Source: Clostridia bacterium (GTDB taxonomy: Bacteria > Bacillota > Clostridia > Christensenellales > Borkfalkiaceae). Taken from it: a stretch of 50,266 bases of DNA. The stretch spans positions 1 through 50,266 of the forward strand of contig JAFQEA010000021.1 in NCBI GenBank assembly GCA_017399185.1, given 5' to 3'. Below the pieces are notes generated by a model. The model saw only the letters and a list, made by a program, of their open reading frames with translations, had not been told where the DNA came from and did no database searches. Made by a program: the position numbers and the translations under genes. Positions 34,202 to 43,780 of this stretch are shown piece by piece (positions within the stretch are counted from its first letter, which is position 1; the number at the start of each line of letters is the position of its first letter).

Positions 34202-36232
34202 ATGAAAAAAAGAATATTTTCAATTTTATTGACGCTTGCCCTGCTGCTCGGCACAGGGGTGTTCACGGCAATTCCTGCATATGCGGCAATTCACAATTAC
34301 GCTATCTACGTGGGCGGCATTCAGGTAAAAGAGGATAACGCCGCCGACGTGCTGGGGGACGGTACCGTTTCTTACGATGCTGCAACCAAGACCTTAACGC
34401 TGAACGGCGCCAATATCACCGAAGTCCACACTTCGGATATATTCACTGCCGGTATTTATGCCGAGATCGCGGATCTGACCGTCAAGTTGGTGGGCGAAAA
34501 TCGGATCACGGTTCCCATTTCTGGCGGCGGTATGCCGGATGGCAGTCAAGTGGCTGTCGCTTCTACCAAAAATATAGAAATATCCGGTACGGGCAAGCTT
34601 TGGTCAAACACTTACGTTGTAACAGGCGCGCAGGACGTTGTGATCAAGAATTGTGAGATCTCCTCTGACTGGATCTGTGTCAGCGCGATGGGCGACGTGA
34701 CCGTGGAGGACGCGACGATCAGTGGCAAGGCGGGTCTGGTCAGCACCATGGCCGGTGACATCACGCTGAAGGACACTAACGTCCCCGATGGCGGAAACTA
34801 TATCGGAATGTATACCGAAACCGGTGATATCACCATTGAAAACTGCAATATGAAGATACATGGCGCCGCCGTGGATGATGATATGATCGTTCCGATCGCC
34901 GTTGGTGAGGGCGGCGGAAGCTTCACGGTAAAAAATTCGGTACTCGACATAAAGGGTAATATGTACGGTATTTTGGCTTCCACAAGCGCGGGCGTCTTTG
35001 AAAATGTCAGCGGCAAGATCGAGATAAGCGGCGCTGCCGCCTATGCGATGATGTTTGGCGGCACGGTCTCCATGACGGGGTGCGATCTTGAGATCTCCTG
35101 CCGCGCCACCGAGGATGCTGCGTGCGGCATCAGCGCCATGCAGGATATCGGCATTGAGGATAGCAAGCTGAAGATCGATGTCCGCGCCGCGGACAAGGAA
35201 AGCGCTCTTTGCATAGGCGGTATCGGATCCCCTAACACCAACGTGGATATTGGGAACAGCACCCTGGAGCTGACAGCATCGGGTCCCAATGCCGCAGGTA
35301 TTTATGCCAATAACGTGAAGCTGAATAACAGCATCACAAGGATCGAGGCTACCGCGCTTGCCACCGGCAAGGGCTATGCCGCAGGTATTGTTGCGATGCA
35401 GGGCAGCGCACGTGTGAACGGTGGCGTGCTGGAGGTGCTTGCCACGGGCCCCGTGGAGCATGAAGGACCTGCCACCGTGGGCATTTTGATGGGCAATGCC
35501 GTTCTTGTGCCCGAATTTATCGAGGCGGACGTGAAGCTGCGCGGCAATATGGCAATTTGTGCTGCCCCCGACCTCACGATCTACGGCAGGGATTATGAAA
35601 TCGTGGCAAGCGCCAATATCAACGGTAGCGAACCCGTGGAATATAACAAGGAGAACATTGCAACCTACAAATATCTGCACATTCACCCCTTCTACACCGT
35701 GACCTTCAACGCTAACGGCGGCACAGGTACAATGGATGCGGTAGAAAACCTTTACGTCACGTTCACCATTCCTGAAAACGGATTCACCGCTCCCGCAGGC
35801 AAGCAGTTCAAGGGCTGGGCTTATGCCGCGGATGGGGAGATAATTTCCGAAACGAGCTTTGATCTTCATAAGGATACTATCCTTTATGCTATCTGGGAAG
35901 ATATTTCCGGTACTGTTCCCGAAGAAAACGATCCCAACCATACTCATAGCTATAGTGAGGATTGGAAGCAGACAGCCGATGAGCATTACAAGGAATGTGT
36001 TTGCGGCGCAAAGCAATATAAGGGCGCACATATTGATTCCAATGCCAATGGCTCTTGCGACGTTTGCGGATATGTAATTACTGAAAGCGACGACGGTGCG
36101 CTCGGCGCAGGTGCGATTGTCGGTATTGTGATCGGCTCCGTAGCAGTAGTCGGTGTTGGCGGCTTTGCTCTTGTTTGGTTTGTTATCAAGAAAAAGAGTT
36201 TTGCTGACCTTATTGCAGTATTTAAAAAGTAA
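34202..36232 (+). CDS. Large modular surface protein 2, beta-helix type
   Basis: 676 aa from ATG 34202 (AGGGAG 6-8 nt upstream; the earlier in-frame ATG 34154 lies before the hairpin and is rejected). Signal peptide MKKRIFSILLTLALLLG to AYA. Residues about 28-480 are many short turns with repeated D-I/V-x-I/V-x-x-C/S/T and G-(I/V) patterns (GDITLKDTNV, GDITIENCNMK), as in right-handed parallel beta-helices. Then a B-repeat (FYTVTFNANGGTGTMDAVEN), an HTHSY...CVCG...HID...CDVCGY module, a Gly-rich membrane helix and KKKSFADLIAVFKK. The first 1.5 kb is visibly richer in GC than the flanking genes, suggesting a foreign origin. Confidence 0.8.
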   Translation: MKKRIFSILLTLALLLGTGVFTAIPAYAAIHNYAIYVGGIQVKEDNAADVLGDGTVSYDAATKTLTLNGANITEVHTSDIFTAGIYAEIADLTVKLVGENRITVPISGGGMPDGSQVAVASTKNIEISGTGKLWSNTYVVTGAQDVVIKNCEISSDWICVSAMGDVTVEDATISGKAGLVSTMAGDITLKDTNVPDGGNYIGMYTETGDITIENCNMKIHGAAVDDDMIVPIAVGEGGGSFTVKNSVLDIKGNMYGILASTSAGVFENVSGKIEISGAAAYAMMFGGTVSMTGCDLEISCRATEDAACGISAMQDIGIEDSKLKIDVRAADKESALCIGGIGSPNTNVDIGNSTLELTASGPNAAGIYANNVKLNNSITRIEATALATGKGYAAGIVAMQGSARVNGGVLEVLATGPVEHEGPATVGILMGNAVLVPEFIEADVKLRGNMAICAAPDLTIYGRDYEIVASANINGSEPVEYNKENIATYKYLHIHPFYTVTFNANGGTGTMDAVENLYVTFTIPENGFTAPAGKQFKGWAYAADGEIISETSFDLHKDTILYAIWEDISGTVPEENDPNHTHSYSEDWKQTADEHYKECVCGAKQYKGAHIDSNANGSCDVCGYVITESDDGALGAGAIVGIVIGSVAVVGVGGFALVWFVIKKKSFADLIAVFKK

Positions 36233-36247
36233 TAAGGAGAAACCAAT

Positions 36248-39200
36248 ATGAAAACAAAATCGAGAAATTTAATCGTGGTTTTCTTAATGGCGCTTGCATT
36301 TATTTGTGGCGTGTTTGCAATTAAACCGCTGACGGTATTTGCTAATGAACCCGAAGCGGAGATTACCGAAGTTACTACGTTTGGTGAGCTTCTTAACGCG
36401 GTAAACTTGGATAAAACTCACATAAAGCTGACAAAGGACATTGAGAATATCGTTCCCGATGACGAGCTTCCCACAAAGCACCGTCTTGTGTTTGACGGCG
36501 GCAAGGATTACATACTTGACCTTAATGGCAATAAGCTAATGGTAGGCAACTATGCAAACGAGTTTTACACGGACAATTTTTCTATGATTGCCGTATCAAA
36601 TAGTTCTAACCTTGAGATTGAAAACGGTAGTTTAGTATTTGAAAATTGGTATACCGATTATCGCACCGCCAAGGGTGTGGCTTTCGTAACGGATGACTCT
36701 ATCCTTACGGCAACAGACGTAGATATGTATAACGGTTACACTGGTACGGTGGTCTACGCTACGGATGATGCAAAGGTTACGCTTGACGGTGGTGATTATA
36801 CCGCAATGAGCGGTTTTGCCGTATATCTTGAAAAACAGGCAGCTCTTACTCTTGACGGGGGTGTATGGATCGGCACCAAGATGGGTGACAGTACGGCTAC
36901 CGTATATCTTGACGGCTACGGCGCGCTCTATTCCGAAAGCACGGGGGAAATGGTCGTAAATAACGCTTATTTTAATACCGGCATACAGGTACACGAGTCG
37001 CAGGTCGGCGCTTTTTCTATCGCTACCCACGAACTTGTGATTAATGGAATAAAGCAGGAAGAAGATATCCATTTTTCCGATGCAGGTAACCAATTTTCGG
37101 CAATGGAAGCACACAAGGACTATTATTGGTATAAAAACGGACGTTCGCGCGCTCTTTATAAGATCGAAAATCCTCTGTTTGCAAACGCTGTGAGCGTTAT
37201 TTCCTATGAAAAGAAATACGCGATATCGGTGGAAAACGGCGCTGCTACGGTTGGCGGCGTACCCGTTACCGAAGTGGGCTATGGACAGGAAGTTACCATT
37301 GTAGCAAACGAACCCGAAGTCGGTATGGAATTCGTTCGTTGGGATACGAGCGGAGTTTGGCTTGCGGACTATTACAGTACCACAACCACTTTCACTATGC
37401 CTGCCGCACCCGTATATATTGCGGCTTATTATGGTAAGGAAAGCGTAAAATCCGTAAGCGTTACCGTGGGCGACATTATCGTAGGTGAAAGGGCGTACGA
37501 AACCGAAATCACCGTGGACGGCGACGTGAAACTTACGACGGTCGAATGGTACGAAAATTTGATTAAGATGGAAGAGAACGATATTTTTAAGCCAGGCAAA
37601 ACCTATGAATTGAAAATACTCGTTTATCCCCCCGATGAACATAAATTTGGAGACACCGTGACGGCAACTGTCAACGGAAAGCAAGCCACCGTCAATTCAG
37701 ACTCCGGTTATGCAATTATAAATTATACGTTTGATGCCCTTGCGGGAAATCCGTTCCCCGTAATATATAACACCTCTACCGCAAAACTCGGTATAGGTGG
37801 TTTACTTGAGCTTGATACGGCGCTTATGTCGTCCCAAAGCAATGAATTCAAGACGGCGTTTGATGCAGACACCGTTACTTACCAATGGTACAAGGAAGGC
37901 GAGATTATCGAAGGCGCAACTGACGCTGTGTATAATTTTACGGCAGATGACGTTGGTTGCAGATTCTTCGTGACTGTTACAGTAGGTGACAAGACTGCTT
38001 GGGGTGATGCCCATACCTGTTATAATCATTTGTATCAAGTATATCTAAATGCAAGCGACTTCGCTATAGGCGGAAAAGCACCGCAGATATCCTCTGCAAC
38101 ACCCGGCGTATCCATTGATCCCGAAAGCCTGTTTATCTGTGAGGGCAAGGATCAGCCCCAGCTTGATATTCAAAAAACGGTTTTGATTCCTGGAAAGACC
38201 TATCTTGTTATCGGTACTCTCGTGCAGACGGGAGAGGCGAATATTCCATACGGGGCAAACGTTTACGTGAATGATATTTTGATGGACGACAAGGTTGACG
38301 GTACGTATCGCTTCTTCTATAAATTTACCGTTCCTGGAGAAACGGATTATCCCGTTTATTACAAGACGAACGGCGCGGTTGGTATCGGCGTTACGTTAAC
38401 AGTGGATACCCAGAAAATGTGCGACGAAAGCGGCACGTTTACGAACGCGTACAAGGCGGCAAATCCTACTTATCAAACCGTTTTCTATCAGTGGTATAAG
38501 GACGGCAAAGAAATCGTAGGTGCAACGGATATCTCCTACACGGTAAATAGCACCGACAAAAATAGCTATATCAACTGTAAGGTTACGCTCGTTGACGGAA
38601 AATGCGGATTTGGCGCACAGCAAGTAATCACAAACGTTATAACCGTATTCAACGTTCAAATGCCTTATCCGAAGGCTGGGGAAACAAGAATTGAGAAGAG
38701 TGACGTTTCCGTCGACGGGGCAAACGTATCGGGTATTATGTGGTGGCCTAAAGAAACGGAAGTAGAGATGCAAGGGGCTGATACATACGTGGAAGGCACT
38801 TTGTACGTGTTTTATATCATGTTGTCACCAAAGAATACTTTCGTCTTTGCCGATGTTGCCGATAGAACGGTTTACGTTTACGGCGAGCAAGCAACGCATA
38901 ATAGCGGATACGCCTATATGGGCGAAATTGCCGCTATCCACGCGCATCAATATAACGATGAAGTATGGGCATATGACGAAGAAGGACATTGGCAGCCCTG
39001 TATTGTTCCTGGATGCCCTAATCCCAATGAAGATTACGTAGGATACGTATTCCATTGGGGCGGAAATGCAACCTGTCATACAGCAGGTACATGCGGTCAA
39101 TGTGGCGCAGAATATTACGCTGAACATGATTTTTCAGTTCCCGATTATCAATACGTTGATGAAATGAAGTGTGCAACCTACTGTGCAAACTGTGATGAAA

Positions 39201-39808
39201 TAGGTAGCTGGAGTTATCATACGGGTGGTACAGCAACTTGCACAGAAAAGGCTATTTGTGAGCATTGTAATACGGCATACGGTAAGCTCGGCGAACACGT
39301 TGCCAAAGCAGAATGGGTGAGTGACGGCACTTACCATTGGCATGAGTGCAAAAACTGCGAGGGACAGCAGCTTGAAAAGGTAGCTTGTTCGGGTGGAACA
39401 GCAACTTGCACCGAAAAGGCTATTTGTGAGCATTGTAATACGGCATACGGCGATACGGCACAGCATAACCACGGTACAGCTTGGGAAAGCGATGCGAATA
39501 ACCATTGGAACGAGTGTTCTTGTGGTGATAAGGCTAACGTAGGCACTCACGCTGATAGCGATAATAACGGCAAGTGCGACGTTTGTGATTACGATATACC
39601 TACCACACCGGGCGGTAGCGGCAGCGGCAGCGGAACGCCTGAACAGCCAGAAACCCCTGATAAGCCAAATGACGGGCTTTCCGGCGGTGCTATTGCAGGT
39701 ATCGTGATTGGTGGCGTTGCAGTTCTTGGGCTTGGCGGCTTTGCTCTCGTTTGGTTTGTTATCAAGAAAAAGAGCTTTGCTGACCTTGTTGCAGTATTTA
39801 AAAAGTAA
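36248..39808 (+). CDS. Large modular surface protein 3
   Basis: 1186 aa. Signal peptide MKTKSRNLIVVFLMALAF to VFA. A beta-helix-like part follows (about 40-320; DGGKDYILDLNGNKLM, LDGGDYTAMSGFAVYL), then a divergent B-repeat ending in FTMPAAPVYIAAYY, beta modules, and two Ig-like units with YQWYK(E/D)G..I.GAT. Two nearly identical Cys-rich units (GGTATCTEKAICEHCNTAYG) precede the terminal ECSCG...H-x-D...CDVCDY module, a Gly/Ser/Pro-Glu linker, the Gly-rich membrane helix and KKKSFADLVAVFKK. It lies 15 nt after gene 2, with a GGAG site. Its first and last segments match gene 4 closely in DNA. Confidence 0.8.
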   Translation: MKTKSRNLIVVFLMALAFICGVFAIKPLTVFANEPEAEITEVTTFGELLNAVNLDKTHIKLTKDIENIVPDDELPTKHRLVFDGGKDYILDLNGNKLMVGNYANEFYTDNFSMIAVSNSSNLEIENGSLVFENWYTDYRTAKGVAFVTDDSILTATDVDMYNGYTGTVVYATDDAKVTLDGGDYTAMSGFAVYLEKQAALTLDGGVWIGTKMGDSTATVYLDGYGALYSESTGEMVVNNAYFNTGIQVHESQVGAFSIATHELVINGIKQEEDIHFSDAGNQFSAMEAHKDYYWYKNGRSRALYKIENPLFANAVSVISYEKKYAISVENGAATVGGVPVTEVGYGQEVTIVANEPEVGMEFVRWDTSGVWLADYYSTTTTFTMPAAPVYIAAYYGKESVKSVSVTVGDIIVGERAYETEITVDGDVKLTTVEWYENLIKMEENDIFKPGKTYELKILVYPPDEHKFGDTVTATVNGKQATVNSDSGYAIINYTFDALAGNPFPVIYNTSTAKLGIGGLLELDTALMSSQSNEFKTAFDADTVTYQWYKEGEIIEGATDAVYNFTADDVGCRFFVTVTVGDKTAWGDAHTCYNHLYQVYLNASDFAIGGKAPQISSATPGVSIDPESLFICEGKDQPQLDIQKTVLIPGKTYLVIGTLVQTGEANIPYGANVYVNDILMDDKVDGTYRFFYKFTVPGETDYPVYYKTNGAVGIGVTLTVDTQKMCDESGTFTNAYKAANPTYQTVFYQWYKDGKEIVGATDISYTVNSTDKNSYINCKVTLVDGKCGFGAQQVITNVITVFNVQMPYPKAGETRIEKSDVSVDGANVSGIMWWPKETEVEMQGADTYVEGTLYVFYIMLSPKNTFVFADVADRTVYVYGEQATHNSGYAYMGEIAAIHAHQYNDEVWAYDEEGHWQPCIVPGCPNPNEDYVGYVFHWGGNATCHTAGTCGQCGAEYYAEHDFSVPDYQYVDEMKCATYCANCDEIGSWSYHTGGTATCTEKAICEHCNTAYGKLGEHVAKAEWVSDGTYHWHECKNCEGQQLEKVACSGGTATCTEKAICEHCNTAYGDTAQHNHGTAWESDANNHWNECSCGDKANVGTHADSDNNGKCDVCDYDIPTTPGGSGSGSGTPEQPETPDKPNDGLSGGAIAGIVIGGVAVLGLGGFALVWFVIKKKSFADLVAVFKK

Positions 39809-39823
39809 TAAGGAGAAACCAAT

Positions 39824-42800
39824 ATGAAAACGAAATCGAGATATTTATTGATTGTTTTCTTAATGGTGTTTGCATTTGTTTGTGGCGTATTCGCAATTAC
39901 ACCCCTTACGGCAAATGCGGCAAGTGGAACAGGAACAAAAGATGATCCCGTAATATGCAGTACGTATTCAGAGTTTAAAACTGCAATGGAAGATTCCAAT
40001 ATCAGATACGTGGAATTAAAGAATTGCAATGAAGTTTTGCCGAAGATATCGGGCAAAGGGTTAATTTCTGCAATTAACGTGACAGGCATTAAGCATCTTT
40101 CGTTAACAGGCAATAATGTATTTACAGTATCGGCTGATTCTGACGGATATAAATCATACGATTCATTACTGCATTTGGTAATCGGCTCAACGATGACCGT
40201 TGAAGGTGGCGGAAGTCTGACTTTCAAGGCAAATCTGAGTAACGGACGAAATGCAGTAATATACAATCAAGGCGGTTCGATTGCGATATACAACGGAACG
40301 TTAAAGGGGTCGTACAATACTGCCGTGTATGGAATGGCAATATGGCAAGATAGTGGTGATCTTGAAATTATAGACGGTAGTTTTATCAGCGATTCCGCTA
40401 TTTCAAACAATAATCCGAAATATTCCGTTTATCTTGGTGGAGGAAGTGCGTGGATTCGAGGTGGAAGTTTTACTTCGGTGAACACTTCGAATACACAAGC
40501 CCCTCTTTACGGCTTGTGTATAGAAACGGGAGCTATCGCTGATATATCGGGCGGTGAGTTTGACGGAATTTTACTTCCTACAAACACAACACCTATGTCA
40601 AACTACGTTCAAAACTATAAAACAGTTTTAGTAAATGATAGTCCTATTGATGCAACGTCTGTCAACTGCCAAGCATTGGTAGGTAGCGGCAACTCGGTAC
40701 GAATTGTAGAACTTATAAAGGAAATAAAAATCAATACCGAAACGCCAATGGCAGGTATGAATATTTCTGATTTGCAGATAACTCTCGGTGGTGGATATTC
40801 TTTAGCAATGTATTATCCTCAATGGTACAAAAATGAAGAATACGTCTCATCGGGTACGTTTGAGCAAGGAGCAAATTATAGTGTTGTACTGCGTTTAGAA
40901 AGAAATAAAACGTATAATTATGAATTTGCACCTAACGTAACAGCAACCGTTAACAGTAAGACAGTTACGGTAAATGCAGTAAGCGGTCTTAATAAGAGTC
41001 AATTTGTTGAGATAACTTATAATTTTGGTATTTGCTGCGATGTAATTGATACTGTAAATCTTAATGTGCCCGCACCTGTAGAACATCAAACACACGGAGC
41101 GGTTACTCGCCCATACGGAGTTACTTCATATTCCGTAGATGATACTCGTTGGTATATGTCCGATACTGGAAACGACGGTACGTGGGTTTCTATGCCTGAT
41201 AATCATCAATTTACGGCAGGCAAATATTATAAGGTTTCCGTTGACGTTAAGGCATCTGATGGATATTTGTTTAATATCAACCGTGACCTTGATCCCGATA
41301 TTACAGGTAATATTAACGGTTATTCTGCCGATGTCAGCCGCGTATACGAGCAGGCGGCGGAGGAATACGTATGCCTTACTTATAATTTCGGTGTTTGCAA
41401 CGATAGCGTTATTGAGAAAATTGTAATTGACAACGTTACTGCTCCCGTAGCAGGCGAAACCCCGTCGTATTCACTTAGCGTTCAAGGAAGCGCATATAAA
41501 TCCGAGGGGGAATATGGATTTCATCTAAAAAACGGTGTTCAATGGACAGACGTAACGAACGGAAACACCATTCTTTATGATTATACAAAGTTTATCCCCG
41601 GACACACTTATCAAGTGGAAATTTATCTTCACGCAGAAGAAAACTATACGTTCGCTACCACGGGTGGCGAGAACTACCCTACAACAACAGCAACCGTAAA
41701 CGGTAATGCTGCAACGGTTGTAAACAATAGCAATTCATCTAAATATCAAACAGTTACCTATGAGTTTGTTTGTCCCAAAAAGAATATATCAAGCTTCGAG
41801 ATTAACGACCTTGCAATACCGCAAGCTGATGCGGCTCCCGATACTTCTGCAACTACACCGTATCCCGAATATTACGCCGTGGAGAGCGTAACTTGGTATA
41901 ACACAAACAAGACTCAAATGGAGGCAAATGCGAAATTTGAAGAAGGAAAAAGCTATTTAGTAGAGGTTAAGCTCATTCCCGGAAGCTATGGTGCGAATGC
42001 GATTACTTTTTCAAATGATTCCGAAGCATTTGTAAACAGCGAAAAGGTCTATACGCTTTCCGAATGGGATGGAATAGAGATTAAGCCCGGCGCAATATAC
42101 GTGCGTTATACCTTCCCAACTATTCCGATATCTGATACTCCCGTAAATTCCTATATGGTATCCTACTATCCCGGTGAAGCGGAAGGATCTCCCGATAGCG
42201 ATATGGTAGACGAAGGTACGGAGATAACTCTTGCCGAGTGTAACTTCACCGCACCAAGCGGAATGAAGTTTAAGGCTTGGGCAATAGGAAGTTTACAAGG
42301 TGAACAGAAGCAACCCGGTGATAAAATTACCATTACAGCAGAAACGTATATTTATGCAATTTGGGAGAATATTCCTGCTGTGCCTACGGGCTTGACTGCT
42401 TCTTATAACAGCACAATTTTGGCAGGCAATAAGTTAGCAATCAATCAACTTACTGTAAAATTACAATATTCTGATAGCTCGGAAATGCCTTGTGCAGGTC
42501 TTTGCGAATATTGGTATAACGGAAGCAAAATAGACGATCCGATTAATTACATATTCGGCGTAGAACTTATTGGTACTCGCACTATTACTGTTAAATATCT
42601 TGGACTTGAAACAACGTTTGACGTTCAAGTTGTTGGTTATGAAATTACTTTCAACGCCAACACGGGTAGCGGAACAATGGCAAGCGTTGAATACGTTGGC
42701 GCATATACCTTACCTACTTGTGGATTTACCCCACCTGACGGCAAACAATTCAAAGGTTGGGCTACTTCCGCAAGCGGCGAAGTAATTGACGGCACGACAT

Positions 42801-43636
42801 ATAACGTAACTGCAAACGTAGAGTTCTTTGCAATTTGGGAAGATATTCCTGTTGTAAAGTATGATGTTACTTTCAATGCAAACGGCGGTACGGGGACTAT
42901 GAGTCCTGTTGAGTATGCAGGTACTTATACCTTGCCTACTTGTGGATTCACCGCACCTGACGGCAAACAATTCAAAGGTTGGGCTACTTCCGCAAGCGGC
43001 GAAGTAATTGACGGCACGACTTATAACGTAACTGCTAACGTAGAGTTCTTTGCGATTTGGGAAGATATTCCTGTTGTAAAGTATGACGTTACTTTCAACG
43101 CAAACGGCGGTACGGGGACTATGAGTCCTGTTGAGTATGCAGGTACTTACACCTTACCTACTTGTGCGTTTACTGCACCTGACGGAAAACAATTCAAGGG
43201 TTGGGCTACAACTGCTAACGGCGAAGTAATTGACGGCACGACTTATAACGTAACCGCTAACGTAGAGTTCTTTGCGATTTGGGAAGATATTCCGCACAAC
43301 CACGACTACGGTACAGCTTGGGAAAGCGATGCGAATAACCATTGGAACGAGTGTTCTTGTGGTGATAAGGCTAACGTAGGCACTCACGCAGATAGTGATA
43401 ATAACGGCAAGTGCGACGTTTGTGATTACGATATACCTACCACACCGGGCGGCGGCAGCGGAACGCCTGAACAGCCAGAAACCCCTGATAAGCCAGACGG
43501 GCTTTCCGGCGGTGCTATTGCAGGTATCGTTGTGGGTTCGGTAGTTGTTCTCGGACTTGGTGGCTTTGCTCTCGTTTGGTTTGTTATCAAGAAAAAGAGT
43601 TTTGCTGACCTTGTTGCAATCTTTAAGAAGAAATAA
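39824..43636 (+). CDS. Large modular surface protein 4 with three near-identical B-repeats
   Basis: 1270 aa. Signal peptide MKTKSRYLLIVFLMVFAF to TANA. A beta-helix-like domain (about 40-300) is followed by four to five P-x-x-G beta modules, a B-repeat (about 780-850), an Ig-like stretch (SYNSTILAGNKLAINQLTVK) and three 74-residue B-repeats of the form Y-x-(V/I)-TFNAN...KQFKGWAT...FFAIWEDIP. Then the same ECSCG/CDVCDY module, Pro/Glu linker, membrane helix and KKKSFADLVAIFKKK as protein 3. B-repeats in internalin B and SprB-like proteins are surface spacers or adhesins. The operon ends at the terminator at 43751. Confidence 0.8.
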   Translation: MKTKSRYLLIVFLMVFAFVCGVFAITPLTANAASGTGTKDDPVICSTYSEFKTAMEDSNIRYVELKNCNEVLPKISGKGLISAINVTGIKHLSLTGNNVFTVSADSDGYKSYDSLLHLVIGSTMTVEGGGSLTFKANLSNGRNAVIYNQGGSIAIYNGTLKGSYNTAVYGMAIWQDSGDLEIIDGSFISDSAISNNNPKYSVYLGGGSAWIRGGSFTSVNTSNTQAPLYGLCIETGAIADISGGEFDGILLPTNTTPMSNYVQNYKTVLVNDSPIDATSVNCQALVGSGNSVRIVELIKEIKINTETPMAGMNISDLQITLGGGYSLAMYYPQWYKNEEYVSSGTFEQGANYSVVLRLERNKTYNYEFAPNVTATVNSKTVTVNAVSGLNKSQFVEITYNFGICCDVIDTVNLNVPAPVEHQTHGAVTRPYGVTSYSVDDTRWYMSDTGNDGTWVSMPDNHQFTAGKYYKVSVDVKASDGYLFNINRDLDPDITGNINGYSADVSRVYEQAAEEYVCLTYNFGVCNDSVIEKIVIDNVTAPVAGETPSYSLSVQGSAYKSEGEYGFHLKNGVQWTDVTNGNTILYDYTKFIPGHTYQVEIYLHAEENYTFATTGGENYPTTTATVNGNAATVVNNSNSSKYQTVTYEFVCPKKNISSFEINDLAIPQADAAPDTSATTPYPEYYAVESVTWYNTNKTQMEANAKFEEGKSYLVEVKLIPGSYGANAITFSNDSEAFVNSEKVYTLSEWDGIEIKPGAIYVRYTFPTIPISDTPVNSYMVSYYPGEAEGSPDSDMVDEGTEITLAECNFTAPSGMKFKAWAIGSLQGEQKQPGDKITITAETYIYAIWENIPAVPTGLTASYNSTILAGNKLAINQLTVKLQYSDSSEMPCAGLCEYWYNGSKIDDPINYIFGVELIGTRTITVKYLGLETTFDVQVVGYEITFNANTGSGTMASVEYVGAYTLPTCGFTPPDGKQFKGWATSASGEVIDGTTYNVTANVEFFAIWEDIPVVKYDVTFNANGGTGTMSPVEYAGTYTLPTCGFTAPDGKQFKGWATSASGEVIDGTTYNVTANVEFFAIWEDIPVVKYDVTFNANGGTGTMSPVEYAGTYTLPTCAFTAPDGKQFKGWATTANGEVIDGTTYNVTANVEFFAIWEDIPHNHDYGTAWESDANNHWNECSCGDKANVGTHADSDNNGKCDVCDYDIPTTPGGGSGTPEQPETPDKPDGLSGGAIAGIVVGSVVVLGLGGFALVWFVIKKKSFADLVAIFKKK
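42638..43297 (+). repeat. Tandem 222-bp repeats within surface protein 4
   Basis: Units start at 42638, 42860 and 43082, exactly 222 bp (74 codons) apart. Units 2 and 3 are almost identical in DNA; unit 1 differs mostly in its first third. The third is cut where it joins the terminal module. Confidence 0.92.
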
Positions 43637-43750
43637 ACATTTGTAGTCGCATTGTTTATGTTTCTGCTAGTCATGCATTTATTAATTGCAACAGTATTGC
43701 CGTTTGGGGCGCACAAGGCTAAAAGTTGGGCTATAAGCCCGTTAAATGAT

Positions 43751-43780
43751 AAAAAGCAGGGGATTTGCCCCTGCTTTTTT
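43751..43780 (+). terminator. Intrinsic terminator of the surface operon
   Basis: AAAAAGCAGGGG/CCCCTGCTTTTTT, stem of 12 bp with a 5-nt loop. The distance from the last stop codon is 114 nt. Confidence 0.85.

Noticed and set aside
34604-36031. 475-aa open frame on the minus strand
   Set aside because: It lies fully antisense to surface gene 2, has no ribosome binding site, and reads as low-complexity His/Arg/Gly-rich sequence caused by the GC-rich codons of the real gene.
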